The notes under the pieces: model-generated
What the model saw: only the letters and a program-made list of their open reading frames with translations
Told to the model about the DNA's origin: nothing
Database searches by the model: none
In this document: piece after piece, positions 57,966 to 64,000 of the stretch
Numbering within the stretch: the first letter of the stretch is position 1
Layout: every line of letters starts with the position of its first letter
DNA from: Anaerolineales bacterium
GTDB lineage: Bacteria; Chloroflexota; Anaerolineae; 4572-78; J111
NCBI GenBank assembly: GCA_015075185.1
Contig: JABTUW010000002.1
Location: forward strand, 1,798,001 to 1,862,000
Length of the DNA: 64,000 bases
Direction: 5' to 3'
Made by a program: the position numbers and the translations under genes

Positions 57966-59366
57966 ATGGCGAAAGGAACCGTGGGCCGCGTCAAGCAGGT
58001 GATGGGGGCGGTCGTTGATGTTGAGTTTCCGGCAGAAGAATTGCCGGAGATTTATGACGCTATCGAAGTCCCCCGCGAAGGGCAGGACTCGTTGATCTTA
58101 GAAGTGCAGCAACACTTGGGCAATGACGTAGTGCGAACCATTGCCATGGACGCCACCGACGGGCTGCGACGGGGTCAAGATGCCATTAGCACCGGCGCGC
58201 CCATCAGCGTTCCTGTTGGCCCGCCGACTCTGGGCCGTATTTTTAACGTGCTGGGCCGGCCGGTTGACAATTTGGGGCCGGTTGAGAGCGATACCTACTA
58301 CCCCATTCACCGTTCTGCCCCTGAATTCAAAGATCAGGTAACCAAAGCCGAACCGTTTGAGACCGGCATGAAAGTGGTTGATCTCATCGCTCCCTTTACG
58401 CGCGGCGGCAAGACCGGGGTGTTTGGCGGAGCTGGCGTGGGCAAGACGGTTATCATCATGGAGCTTATCGCTTCCCTGGCTCGCGAACACGGTGGCTACT
58501 CTGTCTTCGCCGGGGTAGGGGAGCGCACCCGCGAAGGCACGGCCCTCTATCAGGAAATGCATGAAGCGGGTGTGTTAGACAAGCTGTGCATGGTTTTCGG
58601 CCAGATGAATGAGCCATCGGGTGTGCGTTTGCGTGTAGCATTGACCGGTCTGACTATGGCCGAATATTTCCGTGATGAAGGCCGCGATGTGCTGCTCTTT
58701 ATTGATAACATTTTCCGCTTTGTTATGAGCGGTTCGGAAGTGTCGGCCTTATTGGGCCGGATGCCCAGCGCCGTAGGGTACCAGCCAACGCTGGCCACGG
58801 AAATGGGTGAATTGCAGGAGCGGATCACCTCGACCCGCCGGGGTTCAATCACAAGTATGCAGGCCGTTTATGTGCCCGCCGACGACTATACCGACCCCGC
58901 TCCGGTCACTACGTTTGCTCACCTGGATGCAACCATCTCTCTGGAGCGCTCGATTGCCGCCCTGGGTATCTTCCCGGCAGTAGACCCCCTGGCTTCGACC
59001 AGTCGGATTCTCGATCCGCAAATTGTGGGCGAAGAGCACTACCAAGTTGCTCGCGGGGTACAGCGGGTGTTGCAGCGCTACAAAGATCTCCAAGATATCA
59101 TTGCCATTCTGGGTATTGATGAACTATCGGAAGATGACAAGCTGGTGGTCGGTCGCGCCCGCAAGATTCAGCGTTTCTTCTCCCAGCCGATGTTTGTGGC
59201 CCAGCAGTTTACCGGACGCGAGGGCCGCTATGTGCCGATGCAAGAGACGGTGGCAGGTTTCAAGAAGATTCTGGATGGCGCATGTGATGACATCCCCGAA
59301 CCGTACTTCTACATGGCCGGCAATATTGACGAAGTGTTCCAACGCGCCAGAGAAGCGCAAAATTAG
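57966..59366 (+). CDS. atpD: ATP synthase F1 subunit beta
   Basis: 466 residues, catalytic subunit. P-loop GGAGVGKTVIIMELI (about 157-171), GERTREG, LLFIDNIFRFVMSGSEVSALLGRMPSAVGYQPTLATEMG with catalytic residues, and the C-terminal DELSEDDKLVVGRARKIQRFFSQP. AGGAGG 5 nt before ATG. Followed by a perfect palindrome and atpC. Confidence 0.97.
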   Translation: MAKGTVGRVKQVMGAVVDVEFPAEELPEIYDAIEVPREGQDSLILEVQQHLGNDVVRTIAMDATDGLRRGQDAISTGAPISVPVGPPTLGRIFNVLGRPVDNLGPVESDTYYPIHRSAPEFKDQVTKAEPFETGMKVVDLIAPFTRGGKTGVFGGAGVGKTVIIMELIASLAREHGGYSVFAGVGERTREGTALYQEMHEAGVLDKLCMVFGQMNEPSGVRLRVALTGLTMAEYFRDEGRDVLLFIDNIFRFVMSGSEVSALLGRMPSAVGYQPTLATEMGELQERITSTRRGSITSMQAVYVPADDYTDPAPVTTFAHLDATISLERSIAALGIFPAVDPLASTSRILDPQIVGEEHYQVARGVQRVLQRYKDLQDIIAILGIDELSEDDKLVVGRARKIQRFFSQPMFVAQQFTGREGRYVPMQETVAGFKKILDGACDDIPEPYFYMAGNIDEVFQRAREAQN

Positions 59367-59374
59367 CTTTAATT

Positions 59375-59407
59375 AGACCTGACAGGTCTTCAAGACCTGT
59401 CAGGTCT
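59375..59407. repeat. Perfect 33-nt palindrome at the atpC ribosome site
   Basis: AGACCTGACAGGTCTT (59375-59390) and AAGACCTGTCAGGTCT (59392-59407) are exact reverse complements around one C. The right arm ends directly before the GGAG of atpC (59408-59411), so folding could hide or set off the ribosome site. Confidence 0.9.
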
Positions 59408-59418
59408 GGAGATACTTA

Positions 59419-59850
59419 ATGGCGACGCTGCATCTGGAAATTGTAACCATTGAACGCAAGGTCTTCGACGACGAAGTCAACATGGTCATTGCCCCCGGCT
59501 CCGAGGGTATGTTGGGTATTTTGCCCCGGCACGCTCCTCTGCTCACGGCGCTGAACTATGGTGAGCTTCAGATTAAAAAAGAAGGTCAAGAGGACCAGTT
59601 CTTTGCTATCGGCGGCGGTTTTATGGAAGTCCAGCCCAATCATGTGGTGGTGCTGGCCGACTCCGCTGAGCATGCCGAAGAAATTGACATAGAGCGCGCC
59701 GAAGCCGCCCGGCGGCGGGCCGAAGAATCCCTGGCCAGAGCGCCGGAAGAGCTGGAATTGGAGCAGGCCGAAGCGGCGCTGCGCCGGTCGGTGATCCGCC
59801 TCAAGGTGGCCGAGCGCCGTCGCAGATCTCGTCCCCGCCAATTATCTTAG
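59419..59850 (+). CDS. atpC: ATP synthase F1 subunit epsilon
   Basis: 143 residues. N-terminal beta domain (LHLEIVTIERKVFDDEVNMV, GSEGMLGILPRHAPLLTAL, FAIGGGFMEVQPNHVVVLAD) and C-terminal two-helix arm that is long and Arg/Glu-rich. Epsilon binds gamma and regulates ATP hydrolysis. The start follows the palindrome by 11 nt. Last gene of the operon; a terminator follows at 59889. Confidence 0.94.
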   Translation: MATLHLEIVTIERKVFDDEVNMVIAPGSEGMLGILPRHAPLLTALNYGELQIKKEGQEDQFFAIGGGFMEVQPNHVVVLADSAEHAEEIDIERAEAARRRAEESLARAPEELELEQAEAALRRSVIRLKVAERRRRSRPRQLS

Positions 59851-59888
59851 TAAATTGCTCTGCCGGCCAAAAAGTTCAAGTTTAAATC

Positions 59889-59926
59889 AGGCCAGGAGTT
59901 GCTTTAAGTAACTTCTGGCCTTTTTG
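59889..59926 (+). terminator. Terminator of the ATP synthase operon
   Basis: AGGCCAGGAGTT (59889-59900) pairs with AACTTCTGGCCT (59910-59921, one G-T wobble), followed by TTTTTG. Intrinsic terminator 38 nt after the atpC stop. Confidence 0.88.
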
Positions 59927-59941
59927 TGAGAATTTACGATA

Positions 59942-60022
59942 CGGAATGTCAAAGTGCACTTTGACATTCCGCGACGTTATGTAACCTGAGTTCGACATTT
60001 GGAAAACTCCGAATTCAGGTTA
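59942..60022. repeat. Two palindromes between atpC and mreB
   Basis: CGGAATGTCAAAG-TGCA-CTTTGACATTCCG (59942-59971) is perfect and matches the plan of 23664-23695. The second pairs TAACCTGAGTTCG (59982-59994) with CGAATTCAGGTTA (60010-60022, one wobble). Neither has a T-tract. They stand between the operon terminator and the mreB promoter. Confidence 0.85.
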
Positions 60023-60047
60023 TGTAGGTAGGTCTCATCTGAAAGAG

Positions 60048-60075
60048 TTGCTGAATTAGCAAATTAAGTTACAAT
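60048..60075 (+). promoter_or_regulatory. Putative promoter of mreB
   Basis: TTGCTG (60048-60053) and TACAAT (60070-60075) with 16-nt spacer, 39 nt before the mreB ATG. Confidence 0.5.
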
Positions 60076-60113
60076 AAACGGATTGCTCACCGGGAAGGTT
60101 ATCAAAATAGTTT

Positions 60114-61127
60114 ATGTTCGAAAAGAGAATCGGTGTAGACTTAGGCACCTTTAGTATCCTGATTTACATGAAAGGGCGTGGCATCGTGCTTCAAGAGCCT
60201 TCGATTGTGGCTATCTCCCAGAAAGATGACCGGATTGTAGCCATTGGCGAAGAAGCACGGGCTATGTTGGGCCGGGTGCCTGAAGCCATCGAAATTACCC
60301 GTCCCCTGCGCAACGGCGTTATTGCCGATTACTACGTGACCGAAAAGATGCTCGATTTTTATATTGAACGTCTGGTTGGCCGCTTCCGCCTCTTTCCCCC
60401 CGAAGTGATGATTAGCACACCCGTAGGGATCACCAGTGTCGAGCGGCGAGCCGTTGAGGATGCCGCCCGCAAAGCCGCCCGGCGGCAGGCTTACACAATT
60501 CCTGAACCGCTGGCGGCAGCGATCGGAGCAGGCATGCCGATTGACACTCCAACGGGCAATATGGTCGTTGATATTGGCGGCGGCACCAGCGAAGCAGCCG
60601 TGATCGCCATGAATGGTATTGTCACCAGTAATTCGATTCGGGTGGCTGGGATGAAATTAGACGAAGCCATTGTCAACTACATCCGCCGCAAGTACAATCT
60701 GGTCATTGGTGAGCAGACGGCTGAAGAAATCAAAATCAACATCGGCAGTGCGACTCCCCTGGAAGAACCGCTGGAGATGGAAGTCAAAGGACGGGATCAG
60801 GTGGCTGGTTTGCCCCGTACGATTAAAATCACCTCAGATGAAGTGACCGAAGCGGTCAGCGAGCCGCTGGCAGCGATTAGTGGGGTGGTTAAAAGTGTGT
60901 TGGAAAAAACTCCACCTGAACTCGCTTCTGATATTATTGATCGAGGGGTCATTATGACCGGGGGCACGGCGCTGTTGCGGAATCTGGATCTTATGCTCAC
61001 CAGGCAGATCGGTGTGCCCTGCTATGTGGCCGACAATCCGATTGCCTGTGTGGCCTTGGGAGCCGGCTACGGTCTGGAAATCCGCGAGGCGTTGGAGCGG
61101 GCCGCCTCGCCCTTTTATGCCTACTAA
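60114..61127 (+). CDS. mreB: Rod shape-determining protein MreB
   Basis: 337-residue actin-like ATPase that guides cell-wall synthesis. Actin-fold motifs: GVDLGTFSILIYMKGRGIVL (phosphate 1), PLRNGVIADYYVTE, MISTPVGITSVERRAVEDAA, NMVVDIGGGTSEAAVIA (phosphate 2) and VIMTGGTALLRNLDLML (adenosine). In most MreB proteins the first loop is GTANT; here it is GTFSI, a small variant. No mreC/mreD follow; instead a bidirectional terminator. Confidence 0.93.
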   Translation: MFEKRIGVDLGTFSILIYMKGRGIVLQEPSIVAISQKDDRIVAIGEEARAMLGRVPEAIEITRPLRNGVIADYYVTEKMLDFYIERLVGRFRLFPPEVMISTPVGITSVERRAVEDAARKAARRQAYTIPEPLAAAIGAGMPIDTPTGNMVVDIGGGTSEAAVIAMNGIVTSNSIRVAGMKLDEAIVNYIRRKYNLVIGEQTAEEIKINIGSATPLEEPLEMEVKGRDQVAGLPRTIKITSDEVTEAVSEPLAAISGVVKSVLEKTPPELASDIIDRGVIMTGGTALLRNLDLMLTRQIGVPCYVADNPIACVALGAGYGLEIREALERAASPFYAY

Positions 61128-61132
61128 AAAGC

Positions 61133-61162
61133 AAAGACCGCGCGAGGAGCGCGGTCTTTTTT
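61133..61162. terminator. Terminator between mreB and rex (convergent)
   Basis: AAAGACCGCGC (61133-61143) pairs with GCGCGGTCTTT (61149-61159), T-run on the plus strand and A-run on the minus strand. Serves both converging genes. Confidence 0.92.
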
Positions 61163-61165
61163 CAG

Positions 61166-61786
61166 TCAGGCCAGGTAGTAGGTCATCCGCTGCAGGTGTA
61201 CGACCGGGTCAATGTATTGAACCTGCACCTTCTCCGGTACAGTCAGGGTAATCGGCGCATAATTAAGAATGGCTTTGATGCCAGCTTCGACTAATAAGTC
61301 ACAAACCGTCTGGGCGGCTGAAGCAGGCACGGCTACAATGGCCATTGTTATTTTTAATTGGTTCATCACTTGAGCCAGCTTTTTTATATCGTGGACCACT
61401 TTTCCATTTGTTTCTTTACCAATTTTGGCCGGGTCATTGTCAAAAATCGCCTCGATGTGAAAGCCTTTGGCGGCAAAGCCGCCATAGTGAGCAATAGCTT
61501 GGCCTAAATCGCCAAAACCCACTAATGCTACGGCCCACTCGCGGTCCACATGCAAAATCTTGGCAATCTGCTCCCGCAGATAGTTGATTTCGTAGCCAGT
61601 GCCCTGCTTGCCAAACTCCCCAAAATGAGATAAGTCTTTGCGAATTTGGGCCGAACCAATCCCCAGTTTTTGTCCAAGTTCCTGGGACGAAGTGAACTCC
61701 TGACCGGCCTCGTGCAATAGATTGAGCGCTCGTAGATAAATGGGCAATCGCCCTATGACAATATCAGGAACCTCAGCATCAGCCAT
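61166..61786 (-). CDS. rex: Redox-sensing transcriptional repressor Rex
   Basis: 206-residue NADH/NAD+-responsive repressor. N-terminal winged helix (VIGRLPIYLRALNLLHEAG, SSQELGQKLGIGSAQIRKDLSHFG) and a Rossmann domain (ALVGFGDLGQAIAHYGGF, IVAVPASAAQTVCDLLV). The ATG at 61786 follows AAGGAAGG at about 6 nt, so the longer frame (to 61849) is not used. Likely controls fermentation and respiration genes elsewhere; no clear TTGTGAA-type operator was noticed in this window. Confidence 0.94.
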   Translation of the reverse strand: MADAEVPDIVIGRLPIYLRALNLLHEAGQEFTSSQELGQKLGIGSAQIRKDLSHFGEFGKQGTGYEINYLREQIAKILHVDREWAVALVGFGDLGQAIAHYGGFAAKGFHIEAIFDNDPAKIGKETNGKVVHDIKKLAQVMNQLKITMAIVAVPASAAQTVCDLLVEAGIKAILNYAPITLTVPEKVQVQYIDPVVHLQRMTYYLA

Positions 61787-61938
61787 ATACGCCTTCCTTA
61801 ACAAAAATATTATCTTGAAATTGATGTGAGAATAGAAGAAAGTGGGCAAAATTTCAGAAAGTGAAAGTTAGAACTATCTTACCATAAATCAGCTCAATGA
61901 GCAACAGCCGCAGCAAAGTTTGATTTAATATAGATGAG

Positions 61939-62640
61939 TTACTCTCTTGTTTTGATGAGGCCGTATTTCAAAATAACATAAACGGCCCGGAAGCCATCTT
62001 TCCAATGGATTTTTTTACCCTCTTCGTAGGTGCGCCCGTGGTAAGAAATGCCAACCTCATACACCGCGTACTTCAATCGGGCTACTTTAGCGGTAAATTC
62101 TGGCTCAAAACCAAAACGCTCCTCTTCCAGCTTGATTTTTTCCAAAATGCTCCGCCTAAAAACCTTGTAGCAAACTTCCATGTCGGTTAAATTAAGGTCG
62201 GTGAACATATTGGAAAGCAGCGTGAGTAATTTGTTGCCAATCGAATGCCAAAAGTAAAGAACGCGGTGCGACTCCCCACCGGCAAAACGGGAGCCGTAGA
62301 CCACATCTGCCTTGCCTTCCAGGATAGGTTTCAACAGTTTGGGATACTCGCCAGGGTCATATTCGAGGTCGGCGTCCTGAACAATGATAATATCTCCCGT
62401 CGCGTGAGCAAAGCCGGTTTGCAGAGCTGCCCCTTTCCCTCTGTTAACCTCGTGAAAAACAATCCTGATTTCAGGATGGCCGTTAAGGGTACATAAATAA
62501 TCTCTGGTTTGATCGGTCGAACAATCATCAACAATGACCAGTTCTCGCTCCAGCGGTAAGGGAACCTCCAGCACTTTTTGAACAATTGCTTCAATCGTGT
62601 GCATCTCATTGAAACAGGGGATAACAATCGAGACTTTCAT
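61939..62640 (-). CDS. GT2 glycosyltransferase, polyprenyl-phosphate type
   Basis: 233 residues: SIVIPCFNEMHTIEAIVQKV, VIVDDCSTDQTRDYL, IVQDADLEYDPGEYPKLL (DxD), VYGSRFAGGESHRVLYFWHS and FGFEPEFTAKVAR. Similar to undecaprenyl- or dolichyl-phosphate glucose/mannose synthases but without membrane helices at the C-terminus. ATG at 62640 is preceded by GAGGAAAG, better than upstream Met codons. A separate enzyme from the one at 45069. Placed upstream of rex on the same strand; no functional link seen. Confidence 0.85.
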   Translation of the reverse strand: MKVSIVIPCFNEMHTIEAIVQKVLEVPLPLERELVIVDDCSTDQTRDYLCTLNGHPEIRIVFHEVNRGKGAALQTGFAHATGDIIIVQDADLEYDPGEYPKLLKPILEGKADVVYGSRFAGGESHRVLYFWHSIGNKLLTLLSNMFTDLNLTDMEVCYKVFRRSILEKIKLEEERFGFEPEFTAKVARLKYAVYEVGISYHGRTYEEGKKIHWKDGFRAVYVILKYGLIKTRE

Positions 62641-62771
62641 GACTTTCCTCAAGGCTCGGGGTAGGGACTGAGCACGCCTCATTAAATTGTGACCCATTAT
62701 AACTCAGGCCCAAAAGGTCGCAAATGGAGGTCCGGTTAAGCTGTCAGGTGTTCTCCGGCAGTTCCTCATAA

Positions 62772-62800
62772 TTGACCTTACGCCAACGCGCAGTTAAAAT
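62772..62800 (+). promoter_or_regulatory. Promoter of the ssnA-like gene
   Basis: TTGACC (62772-62777), 17-nt spacer, TAAAAT (62795-62800); 36 nt before the ATG at 62837, which has AGGAG at about 10 nt. Confidence 0.72.
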
Positions 62801-62836
62801 GGCAATCAATTCATCTTAAAACAGGAGCATAAAAAG

Positions 62837-64000
62837 ATGTTAATTATCAATGGGACCGTGCTCACCTTTGGCCCTGACAAGCGAACCCTGCCCGCTGGGG
62901 CAGTTTACTATGAAGGTGATACTATTATCGAGGTTGGCCGCACCGCCGATTTACAGCAGAAGTACCCCCAGGCCCAAATCCTCGATGCCGCGGGCAAAAT
63001 TGTGATGCCCGGGATGATTTGTGCTCACACCCACTTTTATGGGGCCTTTGCCCGTGGTATGGCTATCCCCGGCCAGCCGCCTGAGAATTTTATGCAGATT
63101 TTGGAGCGGCTGTGGTGGAAAGTTGACCGCGCCCTGACCCTCGAAGATAGTAAATACAGCGCCCTGGTAGCCCTGGTAGACGCCATTCGCCACGGCACGA
63201 CGACCCTGATTGACCACCATGCCAGCCCAAACCATATTGATGGCTCGCTGGATGCGCTGGCCGAAGCGGCGACGGAGTCGGGACTGCGGGTTGGGTTGTG
63301 TTACGAAGTCACGGACCGTAACGGTCCGGCAGGCGCTCTGGCCGGGATTGCCGAAAACGTGCGTTTCCTCAAACGGCTGCGAACCACACCCAACCCCAAG
63401 TTGGGCGCGTCGTTTGGCCTCCACGCCGCCTTTACCGTCAGCGACGACACACTCGACGCCTGTGTGGATGCAGCGAAGGGACTTAACACCGGGTTTCACA
63501 TCCACGTGGCCGAAGATAAAGCCGATGAGGCCGACAGCCTCAAAAAGTACGGGGTGCGCGTCGCCGAGCGCCTGGAGAAAAAGGGCATTTTGGGACCAAA
63601 AACCCTGGCGGCCCACGCCATCCACGTGGATGCTTACGAGATGGATGCCTTCCGGGCGACCCAGACCAAAATTAGCCACCAGCCGCGCAGCAACATGAAT
63701 AATGCCGTCGGGGTGGCCGAGGTAGAGAAGTTGCTCAACCGGGGCATTACCGTCGGGCTGGGCAACGATGGCTTTAGTAATAACATGTTTACCGAAATTC
63801 ATGTGGCTTATCTTTTACACAAAGTCAGTCACGGCGACCCACGGGTGATGCCCGGCGACCGGCTGATGGAGATAGCTTTTCACAACAATACCACCATTGC
63901 CGGCCTGTTCTTCCCCAAGCCGGTCGGGATGCTGGCCCCCGGCGCTTTCGCCGATATTATCCTGCTCGATTACATTCCTTATACCCCCTTGACCGATGGC
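62837..64000 (+). CDS. ssnA: SsnA-like amidohydrolase, partial (3' end off window)
   Basis: 388 codons are visible and the frame stays open to the window edge. Metal-dependent amidohydrolase: AHTHFYGAFARGM for the first metal histidines, HIHVAEDKADE, AAHAIHVD and GLGNDGFSNNMF with the later catalytic residues. LWWKVDRALTLEDSKYSALV, DHHASPNHIDGSL and CYEVTDRNGPAGAL are typical of SsnA, an aminohydrolase found near selenium-dependent molybdenum hydroxylase genes. In many genomes it works on purine or related substrates. Here it stands apart from the molybdenum hydroxylase gene at 29530 by 30 kb, so association is weak. Confidence 0.88.
   Translation, partial: MLIINGTVLTFGPDKRTLPAGAVYYEGDTIIEVGRTADLQQKYPQAQILDAAGKIVMPGMICAHTHFYGAFARGMAIPGQPPENFMQILERLWWKVDRALTLEDSKYSALVALVDAIRHGTTTLIDHHASPNHIDGSLDALAEAATESGLRVGLCYEVTDRNGPAGALAGIAENVRFLKRLRTTPNPKLGASFGLHAAFTVSDDTLDACVDAAKGLNTGFHIHVAEDKADEADSLKKYGVRVAERLEKKGILGPKTLAAHAIHVDAYEMDAFRATQTKISHQPRSNMNNAVGVAEVEKLLNRGITVGLGNDGFSNNMFTEIHVAYLLHKVSHGDPRVMPGDRLMEIAFHNNTTIAGLFFPKPVGMLAPGAFADIILLDYIPYTPLTDG

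Overview
The window reads as chromosomal DNA of a high-GC, non-photosynthetic-looking bacterium, most likely a Chloroflexota (Anaerolineae/Caldilineae-like) genome. This is inferred from the mix of very large GT-C type membrane proteins, PAC2-family protein, Rex, AtpZ-led ATP synthase operon, anaerobic-type cobalamin genes and M4 protease; there is no rRNA or tRNA in the window to confirm it. No phage, insertion sequence or CRISPR array was seen.

Layout. 1-2450: end of sufE, then a ChlI/ChlD-type AAA+/VWA chelatase pair. 2450-6890: a cobalamin riboswitch and terminator, then the cobalt ECF transporter cbiMNQO and a CDF metal exporter. 6890-12420: sulfur-amino-acid island (structured leader RNA, cysK, cysE, metY, metX, metW). 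12420-23700: a second cobalamin riboswitch and an 11 kb operon (metallophosphoesterase, cbiX, cbiC, cbiD, cbiET, cbiL, cbiFG, cbiH fused to precorrin-2 dehydrogenase, cobA) covering uroporphyrinogen III to cobyrinate except the CbiJ/CobK reductase. 23700-27300: secreted M4 protease and a lipoprotein on the minus strand. 27360-33550: catabolic genes (FAH-family hydrolase, SDR, molybdenum hydroxylase large subunit, UxaA-type dehydratase). 33570-35650: beta-propeller lipoprotein and a free-standing GyrA C-terminal domain. 35800-44030: three giant multi-membrane GT-C-like proteins. 44150-52430: PAC2 protein, DPM1-like glycosyltransferase, a ParB-like/universal-stress fusion, MFS transporter, sugar aminotransferase, methyltransferase, flippase-like protein. 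52590-59930: complete F-type ATP synthase operon, with a frameshift in atpB. 60050-64000: mreB, rex, a second GT2, and the start of an ssnA-like aminohydrolase.

How parts cooperate: the two riboswitches would shut off cobalt uptake and corrin synthesis when cobalamin is plentiful; sirohydrochlorin made in that operon can also feed siroheme, and the neighbouring cysteine/methionine genes share the sulfur and methyl economy. The DPM1-like enzyme, GT-C proteins and flippase-like protein fit lipid-linked sugar metabolism.

The most striking unexplained structure is a population of short low-complexity segments built from degenerate 7-nt tandem units, usually with a second arm that is the reverse complement of the first. 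They lie between genes, in the variable arm of both cobalamin riboswitches, at four of eight ATP synthase gene junctions, at gene starts, and in frame inside many proteins, where the 7-nt unit is read as heptapeptide repeats.
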